Part shown: piece after piece, positions 25,994 through 33,813 of the stretch
How positions within the stretch are numbered: the stretch's first letter is position 1
Layout: every line of letters begins with the position of its first letter
DNA from: Anaerolineae bacterium CG2_30_57_67
GTDB taxonomy: Bacteria; Chloroflexota; Anaerolineae; Anaerolineales; Villigracilaceae
Assembly (NCBI GenBank): GCA_001872455.1
Contig: MNXJ01000050.1
Location: 1-55,033, forward strand
Direction: 5' to 3'
DNA: 55,033 bases
Position numbers and translations under genes: made by a program
Notes under the pieces: model-generated
Told to the model about the DNA's origin: nothing
Database searches by the model: none
What the model saw: only the letters and a program-made list of their open reading frames with translations

Positions 25994-27043
25994 GTGTTAT
26001 TTTCAAAGTGGAGTCGTAAATTGATCAATCGTCTCAAGCGTGCCGCCCGAATTTTGCTCAAGGGCGAAGCCCCAACTCGCGCCCGTGCCGCAATCCCCGC
26101 CATTACAGCGGATGAAGTGGCCGAAATTAAGCAATTTTTCCCGCGTGAAAAATTTTTCATCCTCGGCCACGCTCGCTCTGGCACAACACTGCTCATGCGC
26201 CTGACGCGCCTGCACCCTGAAGTGCATTGCAACTATCAGGCGCACTTCTTCACCCGCGCGCCAATGCTCAAATCGCTGGTCAACTCGCCCGAAGCCGAAG
26301 ACTGGCTCAGCCGCAAATCCAACCGTTGGAATCACGGGCGCGACCTTTCGCCGCTGGTCATGCGCGCCGCCGCTGATTTTATTTTGGAGCGCGACGCCGC
26401 CCGCGCCGGCAAGCGCATCGTTGGCGACAAAAGCCCCTCTTCCACCCTTCACGGCCAGGTGGTGCGCGACACTCATGCGCTTTATCCCGACGCTCGAATT
26501 ATCTACATTGTCCGCGATGGACGCGATGTCTTGATTTCCGAACGGTTTCGCAACTTTGTCGAAGATTCAAAATTTCTCACCACCGCCGACCGACTCATTC
26601 TTTCAGACCTACAAAAAAATCAGGCACCCTTCACGGATGGCCGCTGTTCCATTTTTACTGACGAATTTATTCGGCGCGTGGGCCAACGCTGGGCAGATGA
26701 TTTGAACGAAATAGATGCCGAGGCCAAACGGCTTTACCCAGGCGCATACTTTTCTCTGCGCTACGAGGATTTGCTGACCGATCCGTTTGCCGAGATGCAA
26801 AAACTATGGGCTTTTTTCGGTCTGACGGCTACACCCGCTCTGGAAGCGGATGTGCAAGCCGAAATGGGCAATAATCTCGACGAGGAGTGGCAGGCAAAAC
26901 GCAACGACGCGCTTGCCAGCTTTTTACCCAAAGGCAAGGCCGGCAATTGGCGTAACATGTTTACTGTTCATGACCAGCAGATTTTTGAAGAAGTCGCTGG
27001 CGACGTGCTGGTAAAATGGGGCTATGAAAAAAGTGACGGATAG
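25994..27043 (+). CDS. Sulfotransferase family protein
   Basis: 349 residues starting with GTG, 8 bp after the acyltransferase stop. The PAPS-binding motifs are clear: the 5'-phosphosulfate loop FILGHARSGTTLLMRL (about 55-70) and the 3'-phosphate motif YIVRDGRDVLIS (about 168-179). The protein should move a sulfuryl group from PAPS to a hydroxyl of a sugar, lipid or peptide. The coupling with a membrane acyltransferase suggests modification of an envelope glycan; the acceptor is unknown. Confidence 0.88.
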   Translation: MLFSKWSRKLINRLKRAARILLKGEAPTRARAAIPAITADEVAEIKQFFPREKFFILGHARSGTTLLMRLTRLHPEVHCNYQAHFFTRAPMLKSLVNSPEAEDWLSRKSNRWNHGRDLSPLVMRAAADFILERDAARAGKRIVGDKSPSSTLHGQVVRDTHALYPDARIIYIVRDGRDVLISERFRNFVEDSKFLTTADRLILSDLQKNQAPFTDGRCSIFTDEFIRRVGQRWADDLNEIDAEAKRLYPGAYFSLRYEDLLTDPFAEMQKLWAFFGLTATPALEADVQAEMGNNLDEEWQAKRNDALASFLPKGKAGNWRNMFTVHDQQIFEEVAGDVLVKWGYEKSDG

Positions 27044-27155
27044 GTCAATGGCATTGGCTGACAGCCAGCAACATTAATTGATGCAATTCGGTGCTGTACC
27101 TGACCTTTCGCTGAAAAATCTGGTGAAATCGCGAATTTCCTGATACCCTCAGGGC

Positions 27156-27360
27156 ATGAACCCTGAGATCACTATAACCATAGAACGGATTGACGACTTT
27201 CCACTTTTGCTCGAAGTCACGCTAACCATCGTACATTTGCCAGACCAAACCATTCGTCACATCACGCCCTTGACGCCCTTGCAGACCCGCATCCTGGAGC
27301 TGCTTGGACTATCCGCCGCCGTTTATACTCGGCTGGCCGAAAATTGCGAAAAGTCAAAAC
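27156..27360 (+). pseudogene. Internally deleted transposase remnant (IS1634/DUF4277-like)
   Basis: The frame begins MNPEITITIERIDDFPLLLE, like the N-terminus of IS1634-type transposases, and continues directly into VHLPDQTIRHITPL and LQTRILELLGLSAAVYTRLA, which resembles their C-terminus. The middle of the protein, including the catalytic core, is absent. It therefore looks like the scar of an insertion sequence after internal deletion. The identification rests on memory of the family. Confidence 0.5.
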
Positions 27361-27389
27361 CATTTCAGCGAATGGACAGTAATAAAGGC

Positions 27390-27433
27390 TTCGTAAATCT
27401 CCGTTCTGATGACGCGGTGTTGGCCTGCTTTTG
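27390..27433. repeat. 44-bp direct repeat, copy A (3' of higA)
   Basis: This segment matches 28322-28365 at 40 of 44 positions (core gatgacgcggtgttggc). It ends 3 bp before the stop of the antitoxin gene read from the other strand. Confidence 0.85.
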
Positions 27434-27435
27434 GG

Positions 27436-27762
27436 TTAAGCGCGAACGGCTGGTTGGTGTAGAACTTTTACTTCACGGTTGATACGTTCACTTAAATCTC
27501 TTTCTGCAACTTCGAGTTCGTAGCGAACCTGTAAACGAAGCCAAACCGCTGCACTTGTGCCAAAATAACGCGCAAGACGCATAGCAGTATCAACCGTAAT
27601 TGCCCGCTGACCATTGACAATTTGGCTGATACGAATAGGCGTAACCCCAATATCATGCGCCAAGCGATACTGGCTTAAACCGAGCGGTTTCATGAAGTCC
27701 TCGAGCAAGACTTCACCTGGGTGAATAGGAGATAAAGTGTCATCCATCATACTTACTCTCAT
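27436..27762 (-). CDS. higA: HigA-family antitoxin
   Basis: 108 residues with an XRE-type helix-turn-helix (IHPGEVLLEDFMKPLGLSQY, then GVTPIRISQIVNGQRAIT). It belongs to the HigA addiction-module group, which neutralises HigB and represses its own operon. The ATG at 27762 overlaps the toxin stop as ATGA; an internal ATG (27750 or 27747) is also possible. Gene order is toxin first, as is typical of higBA. The C-terminus ends next to a 44-bp repeat. Confidence 0.9.
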   Translation of the reverse strand: MRVSMMDDTLSPIHPGEVLLEDFMKPLGLSQYRLAHDIGVTPIRISQIVNGQRAITVDTAMRLARYFGTSAAVWLRLQVRYELEVAERDLSERINREVKVLHQPAVRA

Positions 27763-28043
27763 CCGTGATAATCCACGATTTCGATATTTTGGGCTTTATT
27801 GCCAATCCAATCGAAACAAATTCGCCATTGATCGTTAATTCGGATACTATGCTGCCCCGCTCTATCACCTTTAAGTTTTTCAAGCCTGTTACCGGGCGGA
27901 GCAAGTAAATCTTGTAAATCGTCTGCGTCATCCAAATAGAGTAATTTACGGCGAGCAGTGCGCTGAATATCTTTCGGCAGTTTTGTGGAAGTTTTACCGA
28001 GAAAGATTTTCTGTGTTTCGTCGGATGCGAAGGATTCAATCAC
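27759..28043 (-). CDS. higB: HigB-family mRNA-interferase toxin
   Basis: 94 residues of the RelE/HigB fold. The family core LEKLKGDRAGQHSIRINDQW with ICFDW and EIVDYH is present; the conserved basic residues needed for ribosome-dependent mRNA cutting can be seen. It starts with GTG about 7 bp from the predicted -10 box, so the messenger may be leaderless. It overlaps higA by 4 bp. Confidence 0.9.
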   Translation of the reverse strand: MIESFASDETQKIFLGKTSTKLPKDIQRTARRKLLYLDDADDLQDLLAPPGNRLEKLKGDRAGQHSIRINDQWRICFDWIGNKAQNIEIVDYHG

Positions 28044-28049
28044 AAGGCG

Positions 28050-28078
28050 ATAGTATCACGAAGCGATAATACTTTCAA
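28050..28078 (-). promoter_or_regulatory. Promoter of higBA
   Basis: On the minus strand TTGAAA (28073-28078) and TACTAT (28050-28055) are spaced exactly 17 bp. The expected start of transcription falls at or near the GTG start codon of higB. The rest of the 28079-28321 spacer shows only a small CCCCGA/TCGGGG hairpin at 28184-28198. Confidence 0.6.
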
Positions 28079-28321
28079 TACCCAAATTTCTACAAGGGGC
28101 AGGGCAACGGCAGGCGTTACCGGCAATGGCGGAGTTGGCGCGAAAAGCTACCAGATGCCGAGTCCACCGTTGGGGCAGAATCCCCGAAAGTCGGGGCGAA
28201 TGCCCACACTTGTCCGGTGCACTCCATCAAGAGTTGCACTCATTTCACAACCAAGAACGGAGTTTGCGTCAGTAAGGGCGTTGAAGGGCTTGGGGCGGCC
28301 CAAAACCACGTTAATACGGGT

Positions 28322-28365
28322 TTCGTAAAGCTCCGTTTTGATGACGCGGTGTTGGCACGCTTTTG
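28322..28365. repeat. 44-bp direct repeat, copy B (3' of the PIN toxin gene)
   Basis: 40 of 44 positions match copy A at 27390-27433. It ends 4 bp before the stop of the PIN-domain gene read on the minus strand, in the same relation as copy A has to higA. Confidence 0.85.
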
Positions 28366-28368
28366 ACT

Positions 28369-28854
28369 TTAAGACTCGCCCGCCAAAATAAGAATACGCT
28401 GCTTTACTTCAGCAGAAATCCACATACCCGCTTCACTTAATCTTGATATATACGGTTCAATCTTGTCAACCAGGCCTTGAGATTTTGCTTCCAATAAAAC
28501 CTTCAAAGTTCCCCAAACTTGCAAGCCAGCAGATTGAGCGGTTCGACGTGCAAGCATGTCGTCAAGTAAAACAATGCGGCCTGGATTTTCCAATGCCAAA
28601 GCCATTGTTCCAAGTTCACCTGCGCCTAAATCCAAAGCAAGCCATTCGGAAGGCATAGACTTTGGATTGACAATGTTCAGCCAAGAATAATCTGCGGGAT
28701 TTGGCACGTCGTAGCCTTTACTGCGCCCCGCCAATAATTCATTTTTGACTGATTCCGCTGTCCAAACTTCATCGAACATTTTTGGAAGCAAGTTTATCGC
28801 TCCAATTCGATAAAGGTAAAGTAGCGGAGAAGTGTTGCTGATGGCTTTAGGCAT
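28369..28854 (-). CDS. PIN-like toxin, DUF3368 family
   Basis: 161 residues. ISNTSPLLYLYRIGAINLLP at the N-terminus and DLGAGELGTMALAL and VLLDDMLARRTAQSAGL further on are typical of DUF3368 PIN-like ribonucleases, with acidic residues (E, DD) for metal binding. It overlaps the UPF0175 gene upstream by 8 bp, which is the standard toxin-antitoxin arrangement. The RNA target is unknown. Confidence 0.87.
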   Translation of the reverse strand: MPKAISNTSPLLYLYRIGAINLLPKMFDEVWTAESVKNELLAGRSKGYDVPNPADYSWLNIVNPKSMPSEWLALDLGAGELGTMALALENPGRIVLLDDMLARRTAQSAGLQVWGTLKVLLEAKSQGLVDKIEPYISRLSEAGMWISAEVKQRILILAGES

Positions 28855-29098
28855 GTGCGTTTTCTAAATCGTCAAGTTCAGCGGCAAAGGGAAATACCTT
28901 ATAGCGATTCAAGTTAAGCAAAAACTCGACTCTGGACATTCCCGCAAGTTCAGCGGCACGCCCAGATGAAAGCCTGCCCATTTCAAATAACTTAACAGCC
29001 GCCAACATGCGGATTTCATTTCCAAACGCCACTGCATCTGTCTTTTCAGCGAGCAAAACCTTTTCTGGGATTTCAATAGTAATTTGTTGAAGAGTCAT
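28847..29098 (-). CDS. UPF0175-family antitoxin
   Basis: 83 residues from the ATG at 29098, preceded by GGAG. VAFGNEIRMLAAVKLFEMG and GRLSSGRAAELAGMSRVEFL are the UPF0175 signature with its helix-turn-helix. It is the predicted antitoxin of the downstream DUF3368 PIN protein. The stretch 29099-29403 further upstream holds no recognisable gene. Confidence 0.87.
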   Translation of the reverse strand: MTLQQITIEIPEKVLLAEKTDAVAFGNEIRMLAAVKLFEMGRLSSGRAAELAGMSRVEFLLNLNRYKVFPFAAELDDLENAHA

Positions 29099-29403
29099 TT
29101 TTACTCCTTCCACGCTAATTTTACTCGCTTCAACTTCAATTTTTATTGCAGGTTTATTTTGCAAGGGGCGTGCCGACGAGTTGCATTACTTGCGTGTGGG
29201 CGGGCGTGGATTCTGTTTGGGAGCAGGAAAAACTCGAAGCCAGAAAAATGCCTGCTACCTATGACGCGGCTAGTGCCGGAACTCCCCGGACACACCCGCA
29301 ACCCCGACGATTTGTTAAGGTTCCTACCATTCAACGCAATGTTAAAAAATCTAGAAAGGAGTCCAACCACCTTCAAACTACCCTTTTCCCTGTCGAAAAA
29401 CCT

Positions 29404-29553
29404 TTACCACTTCAGATACTTTTGCCACTGCTGCAACTGGCGCTGATAAGTATCTACTGTGCGCGCCGATAGTCCCTCAGCGGATTTGAAATTGATAAAA
29501 CCGACAATAGCCTTGCCAATGGGTAATGACGAGCCCGACGTTCTATGGTTCAT
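29404..29553 (-). pseudogene. Fragment of a tyrosine-recombinase N-terminus
   Basis: From the ATG at 29553, with GGAGG upstream, 49 residues read like the SAM-like core-binding domain of phage integrases (IVGFINFKSAEGLSARTVDT, then YQRQLQQWQKYL), and then a stop follows. The catalytic domain is missing. It lies just outside the attachment site of the present element and suggests an earlier integration in the same place. Confidence 0.7.
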
Positions 29554-29604
29554 AACAAGAACCTCCATGGTGAGAAAACGAATCAACCAATCAGCGCTGG
29601 GCCA

Positions 29605-29635
29605 ATAAAAAACCGCAACCCTAAGGGCTGCGGTT
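29605..29635 (-). terminator. Rho-independent terminator of the host initiator tRNA gene
   Basis: An 11-bp stem (29611-29621 with 29625-29635, one G-U pair), a 3-nt loop and a T run on the minus strand, just downstream of the tRNA 3' end. Confidence 0.75.
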
Positions 29636-29644
29636 CACAAAAGT

Positions 29645-29687
29645 TGCGGGGGCAGGACTCGAACCTGCGACCTCCGGGTTATGAGCC
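29645..29687 (-). other. attL-like site: 3' half of initiator tRNA-fMet
   Basis: The minus strand carries the 3' part of a tRNA from the anticodon stem (GGCTCATAACCC) through variable loop, T-arm (TTCGAGT) and acceptor end (CCCCCGC). The 5' half is absent and is replaced by the end of an integrase gene only 4 bp away. Anticodon CAT and the stretch GGCTCATAACCCGGAGG match initiator tRNA-Met. This is the classic footprint of a tyrosine-integrase element that enters at an anticodon loop and restores the gene at the opposite end. Confidence 0.85.
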
Positions 29688-29691
29688 TCGA

Positions 29692-30606
29692 TTAAAGCCC
29701 CCAATTTGTTACCGGAGATGCTTTGACGTGCGCCCGCTGAATATCCGTTTTTGCTATCGCCAAATACCGCTTGACCATTTCCAACGTTTCATGCCCTAAA
29801 ATCATTTGCAGCGCAAAAGCATCGCCGCCGTTTCGTAGAAAATTTATCGCAAATGTGTGCCGAAACCGATGAGGGTGTACCTGCAAAATTCCGGCGCGCC
29901 GGGCAATGCGCTCTACCAATTGGTAGAGCGCATCCCGCGTCATGGGTGTCTTGCGAGATGTTACAAAAACATAATCACTCAAGTTTGTTTTGCGTGTTTT
30001 GAGATAAAGGTCAATTGCTTTTCTGGATGGCTCAGAGAGCGGCACAATTCGTTCCTTCGCTCCTTTACCCTGCAAGTACACACCCTGAATACCAATGTCT
30101 TTTACCTTCACTTTGCAAAGTTCGGTGGCTCTTGCGCCTGTATCCAGTAGAAAAAGCAAAATGGCGCGGTCTCGCAAAGAGCTGGATGTGGGCAGAATAT
30201 TTTGACAGATAGACTGGCCTGGTCGTTGATAAGCCAGAGATTGTTCGGTGGACGCAAGTAATGCTTCCATATCTTGTTGCTCCAAAGGGGCAATCACCCG
30301 CTTTTCCGGGCGCGGCGACTTGATGGTGTGCAAGATATGTATTTGACAAATGCCATCTGCTACTGCCCATGTCCATAAAGAAGACAGCGTAATGTGAACA
30401 TTCTTGACTCTTTTTTTGGATACTTTTAACGATGCCAAATATCTAACGATTTCTTTCGCCGTTATCTGGTCAATCTCCTGCGTCTCGCCAATAGATGCGA
30501 TAAATTTTTTCAGAATTCCATCGTAGTCGAGCAGGGTATTCTCGCTCAAACGCTGGGCGCGTTTGGCATCGAAAAAATCATTGACGGCTTGCTGTAATGT
30601 TGGCAT
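29692..30606 (-). CDS. int: Tyrosine recombinase / integrase of the element
   Basis: 304 residues. An N-terminal SAM-like DNA-binding domain (LLDYDGILKKFIASIGE) precedes the catalytic domain with LLDTGARATELCKVKVKDI (first Arg), the HPHRFRHTF box, LGHETLEMVKRYLAIA (His and nucleophile Tyr). All catalytic residues are present. The stop codon lies 4 bp from the tRNA fragment, the usual place for an element integrase. It is transcribed towards the attachment site. Confidence 0.95.
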   Translation of the reverse strand: MPTLQQAVNDFFDAKRAQRLSENTLLDYDGILKKFIASIGETQEIDQITAKEIVRYLASLKVSKKRVKNVHITLSSLWTWAVADGICQIHILHTIKSPRPEKRVIAPLEQQDMEALLASTEQSLAYQRPGQSICQNILPTSSSLRDRAILLFLLDTGARATELCKVKVKDIGIQGVYLQGKGAKERIVPLSEPSRKAIDLYLKTRKTNLSDYVFVTSRKTPMTRDALYQLVERIARRAGILQVHPHRFRHTFAINFLRNGGDAFALQMILGHETLEMVKRYLAIAKTDIQRAHVKASPVTNWGL

Positions 30607-30672
30607 GAAAAATCTCCTTGTATGAGTTGAATAAGGGTGCGATTATCAACTCGCGCAGAAAATTTTTCAAGA

Positions 30673-30698
30673 AAGGCGCGGTTTTGTGACCGCGCCTT
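30673..30698 (-). terminator. Terminator-like hairpin between the zinc-protein gene and integrase
   Basis: A perfect 10-bp stem (30673-30682 with 30689-30698) and a 6-nt loop, followed on the minus strand by TTTCTTG. It lies 5 bp beyond the stop of the small zinc protein. Confidence 0.65.
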
Positions 30699-30703
30699 CA
30701 TGG

Positions 30704-30934
30704 TTAGAAATCGCATTCGGCGGCCAGGTGTTCCAGCCGCTTCATACGCGCCCGTAGGGAAACGTATTTGCGAGTTAATTCTCTGCCGCACACCTCGCAG
30801 ACGAGCATCGTTACGATGTTGTCGTCGGGGTATCCGGCAGCAGAAAAGAACATGCTCCCTATTACCGTCACGCGCACCTTACGGTGAGCGCAGCGGCGAT
30901 AGAAGAGAGGGGGGCGTGCGGGCATGGGGGTCAT
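30704..30934 (-). CDS. Small zinc-ribbon-like protein
   Basis: 76 residues from the ATG at 30934, preceded by GGAGG and overlapping the VWA gene stop as ATGA. Cysteines and a histidine in RRCAHRKV and CEVCGRE suggest a zinc ribbon; the C-terminus is basic and helical. The family was not recognised. Coupling to the VWA and MoxR genes suggests a shared task. Confidence 0.65.
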   Translation of the reverse strand: MTPMPARPPLFYRRCAHRKVRVTVIGSMFFSAAGYPDDNIVTMLVCEVCGRELTRKYVSLRARMKRLEHLAAECDF

Positions 30935-32364
30935 TGGTGCCTCCGAGGAATGAGCAGCGCCATTGCTGACGCTAACTCGTTCAGGTCGTTGATGGGCAAG
31001 TTGCGGGCTGCCCAGGGTACTTCGTGGGGCGACTGCACGAGTATTACGCTCGTGCGCTCGCGCAAGCCGCGAGTTGCTAGACACGGTGGGGCTCCGTCGC
31101 CATCCGTCACCACCAAGACGCGGTGGTTGGGGAACTCAGCCTGGACAGCGTTTAGCCAGACAAACGACGTGCATAGTTCGCAAGGCCCGATGTTCATGAA
31201 GAATATATCCGAGGAAAACTCGCGCGCATACTCTGCGTTGTCTCCGAAGATAACCCCTCGAACATCGCCGCCCGCTGCTTTCAGCGCTATGGTTAGCGCC
31301 TGTGCAGCGGGCAGGGCAACTTCCCACCGCTCCCCGTTCATCGATATTGATGCGTCCAGGCAGATTACCACCTGCGGCGGCGTTTCCATGTGGCCGCCTT
31401 TTTCGATGACCGAGAAGGGGACTGGCTCCTGGCGGAGCGCAGCCTGACGGTCAAGGCGGCCAGGCGCTACCTGTCGCATTCCGTTCCGGGCGTTTGCCCA
31501 ACGCGGCGCGATTCTCCGCGCCGTGCTCATCACCTCGGCGGATGGTTTCGCCGGTTTTGACGGTGAGAAGAGATGCTTTAGCGGTTGGGCGCCAACTGTT
31601 CCACGCGCGCACAGGTTAGCCTGCTGAAGCATTTCGCCCAGCAGCAAGGCGCCAACGCTGGTTACAGCGTTGTTCATGGGGTTTTCCGCACCATCTTCGC
31701 CAGGCTGACCTTCGCCAGGCTTACTGCACAGTTCCGGGTGTTGTTTGGCAAAGCGCAGAAGCCATTGAGGTAGGTCGTCAACGCGCTGCACGAACTGCGC
31801 ATCTTCTGCGCAGTTAGCCACTTCGTGCGCTCCCAGCGTCATCGCCAGTTTTGTGGCGAATGCTGGTTTGTTGTCGCCCTCGAATCGGGCAATCAGCAGC
31901 GCGTACTGAAATCGCTCCAAAACACCTAGAGAGCGATTCTCGACCCCGGCGCGGAATTTTGCGCCAAGTTGGTCAAACAGCATCTTGCGCAGCCGCGCGA
32001 GCGGCTCTTTAAAGAGCGGCGCTACGGCGGCCACCATTGACTCGCCGTGAAAATCTAGGAGCAGATTTATCACGGCATTATCCAGCCCGGTCTTCGCCTC
32101 AACCGCATCAATTTCCTTCAGCGGTTGCAGCCAGTGGCCGAACTCGTGCGCCAGCAGCGCCACGCCAAGCCACGGTTCATCGTGGACGCTATGCCCCTCG
32201 AACACTTTGGGCATTTTGATGACTGTTCCGTTTGTGGATGCAGTCTCATCGTCGCCGATGGTGACGGTCAGACGGGCGTAGGCACTGGCCTTGCCGAACA
32301 GCAGCGCTCCGATGAGCGCTGCTGTTCGGCTTAGTTCCTGCGAGGTGGAGGTGTTGGTACTCAT
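30931..32364 (-). CDS. VWA-domain protein with N-terminal HEFGH metallopeptidase-like motif
   Basis: 477 residues. The N-terminal half carries LLAHEFGHWLQ (72-82), a zinc-peptidase-like HExGH motif, as in the VWA-like DUF2201 group. The C-terminal half is a von Willebrand A domain with the MIDAS motif CLDASISMNG (DxSxS, about 336) and VVTDGDGAP. It overlaps the MoxR-type ATPase gene by 4 bp, so the two form a MoxR-VWA chaperone-like pair. MoxR-VWA pairs remodel or activate partner proteins; here the partner may be the conjugation or DNA-processing machinery, which is inference. Confidence 0.82.
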   Translation of the reverse strand: MSTNTSTSQELSRTAALIGALLFGKASAYARLTVTIGDDETASTNGTVIKMPKVFEGHSVHDEPWLGVALLAHEFGHWLQPLKEIDAVEAKTGLDNAVINLLLDFHGESMVAAVAPLFKEPLARLRKMLFDQLGAKFRAGVENRSLGVLERFQYALLIARFEGDNKPAFATKLAMTLGAHEVANCAEDAQFVQRVDDLPQWLLRFAKQHPELCSKPGEGQPGEDGAENPMNNAVTSVGALLLGEMLQQANLCARGTVGAQPLKHLFSPSKPAKPSAEVMSTARRIAPRWANARNGMRQVAPGRLDRQAALRQEPVPFSVIEKGGHMETPPQVVICLDASISMNGERWEVALPAAQALTIALKAAGGDVRGVIFGDNAEYAREFSSDIFFMNIGPCELCTSFVWLNAVQAEFPNHRVLVVTDGDGAPPCLATRGLRERTSVILVQSPHEVPWAARNLPINDLNELASAMALLIPRRHQ

Positions 32365-33524
32365 TTCGCACCTGTGATGGCGCGGAATGCGTCTTCCGCT
32401 GCGCTGTCAAGCACGCGCAGTCGGGTCATGTATCGAGCAACTACCGATGGGTCGTCGGGGCTACTGGCTCTGGAGATTTCGCCGTACTCGATGGGTAGGG
32501 GCAATTCACCTGCCCGCGTCCCTTTCCAGGACGCTTCAATGGCCTGCTTGACTTTTTCGCCAAACAAGTTTGCCACGCGCGGGTCGAAATCCACGAAAAT
32601 CGGCACGGTTCGGCGCACCAGAGCCGGGTCAAGCGCGTTCCCCCAGGGATTGCACGCGAGGACGATGGGAACGTCATCGGCGGGCATCCAGACGTTGCCC
32701 CAGAACGGGGCGGACGTTCCCCGCACATCCCCTTTGTGCGCGATACCCATGCGGTGAGCGTCCTGCTGTCCGATGGGCAGCAGAAGCCGCAGCAGGCTTT
32801 CGGCGGCACGCGGGGAGAAGCGTGTAAACTCGTCCAAGAACAGCAGGGTTTTGCCCATGTTTTGGGCGTACTCTGCTGCCTCGGCGATGGGGCCGGGGAA
32901 GCGCAATCCAGTAGGCATGACAACGCCCACCATGTCAGAGTCGGTGTAGGACTCCGACCCAGCCACCTCGACCATGCGGGCGTTGAGCGCCGCTGCGACT
33001 AGCCGGACGGCGCTCGTCTTGCCCGTTCCAGTCGTTCCAACGAGCAGCGGGACGTATCCGGCCTGAAGTACGGCCAGGGTCTCCTCGGCTACTTGCTGGA
33101 TGGCCGCGCCGATGGCCGCTTTCAGCCGATTTGTGAAATCGGCTGATGCTTCGGGCGCTGCCGAAACAGGTTGTTTTTCCTGCTCTGGCAGAGCGTCCTC
33201 GGCGGGAAAGTTCGTGGACGCTGGCATGGCATTTTGCGCAGCCGCTTGGAGGTGGGCTTGTGCGTCAACTTTCATAGCCAGCGCCATCACGTGCTTACAT
33301 GGCGCTGCGTGCGTTTTGAAGTCTACGCATTCACATGTGTAGCGCACATACTTGCCGTTGTCCTCCACCAACTTCACCTGGTACTTGTGGACGTTTGCTG
33401 TGTACGTATTACCACTTTGTCCGATGGTGATGGACGTAGTGGCCATCAATTGCAGCGCCCGCTTGAAGCGTGCAACGTCAATTGCTGTGCCAAATAAAGT
33501 GGACATTCCGGTCATGGTTAGCAT
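32361..33524 (-). CDS. MoxR-type AAA+ ATPase with N-terminal SWIM zinc finger
   Basis: 387 residues. A SWIM finger (YTCECVDFKTHAAPCKHVM; C64, C66, C76, H78) is joined to a MoxR/dynein-like AAA+ domain with Walker A LLVGTTGTGKTSA (about 160-172), Walker B KTLLFLDEFTRF and sensor VLACNPWG. SWIM fingers bind DNA or proteins. In some bacterial MoxR-VWA operons the SWIM domain is a separate protein; here it is fused to the ATPase. The start has AGGAG upstream. Confidence 0.87.
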   Translation of the reverse strand: MLTMTGMSTLFGTAIDVARFKRALQLMATTSITIGQSGNTYTANVHKYQVKLVEDNGKYVRYTCECVDFKTHAAPCKHVMALAMKVDAQAHLQAAAQNAMPASTNFPAEDALPEQEKQPVSAAPEASADFTNRLKAAIGAAIQQVAEETLAVLQAGYVPLLVGTTGTGKTSAVRLVAAALNARMVEVAGSESYTDSDMVGVVMPTGLRFPGPIAEAAEYAQNMGKTLLFLDEFTRFSPRAAESLLRLLLPIGQQDAHRMGIAHKGDVRGTSAPFWGNVWMPADDVPIVLACNPWGNALDPALVRRTVPIFVDFDPRVANLFGEKVKQAIEASWKGTRAGELPLPIEYGEISRASSPDDPSVVARYMTRLRVLDSAAEDAFRAITGAK

Positions 33525-33556
33525 GGTTTTTTCTCCTGGGGTGTCATGGGTGTGAT

Positions 33557-33574
33557 GAGAGCCAACAGGCTCTC
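33557..33574 (-). other. Hairpin upstream of the SWIM-MoxR gene
   Basis: GAGAGCC and GGCTCTC flank a 4-nt loop, between the tRNA-like element and the ribosome site of the next gene. Confidence 0.5.
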
Positions 33575-33579
33575 TATTT

Positions 33580-33623
33580 ACCCGTGTCGGAGTCGAACCG
33601 GCGGACGCGCCTGGCGCGAGGGT
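33580..33623 (-). ncRNA. tRNA-like element 1 (weak)
   Basis: Starting 1 bp after a stop codon, the minus strand shows a short acceptor-like pairing (ACCC with GGGT), a D-arm-like hairpin CGCG-loop-CGCG, and a T-arm-like hairpin with the canonical T-loop TTCGACT and one C-A mismatch. There is no anticodon arm. It is the weakest of the set and its call depends on the others. Confidence 0.35.
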
Positions 33624-33624
33624 C

Positions 33625-33813
33625 TTATTCTTCCTTTCTTGCTATCCTTTCACCTTTTACCGCATAGATGTTCGTGGGCGCATCTCCTCGGACGATAATT
33701 GCGTAGTGATTGTCGGGGAGCGTATCAATCACTACGGCCTGGACGACACTGCCATCGTCTCGTGTCAAAAGTATTATTTGGCCGGGGGCGGGTCTGGTTG
33801 AATCATTTGCCAT
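33625..33813 (-). CDS. Small hypothetical protein
   Basis: 62 residues (begins MANDSTRPAPGQIILLTRDD), beta-rich, with no recognised family. It overlaps the end of the upstream OB-like gene by 40 bp in another frame. The ribosome site is weak, so expression may depend on coupling. Confidence 0.5.
   Translation of the reverse strand: MANDSTRPAPGQIILLTRDDGSVVQAVVIDTLPDNHYAIIVRGDAPTNIYAVKGERIARKEE

Noticed and set aside
27156-29098. Integron cassette array with toxin-antitoxin cassettes
   Set aside because: The 44-bp repeats lack paired RYYYAAC/GTTRRRY ends in the right places and no integron integrase is seen; only the repeat observation is kept.
29645-29687. Complete tRNA-Met gene
   Set aside because: The 5' half up to the anticodon stem is missing; upstream sequence is integrase coding sequence, so it is an attachment-site fragment.
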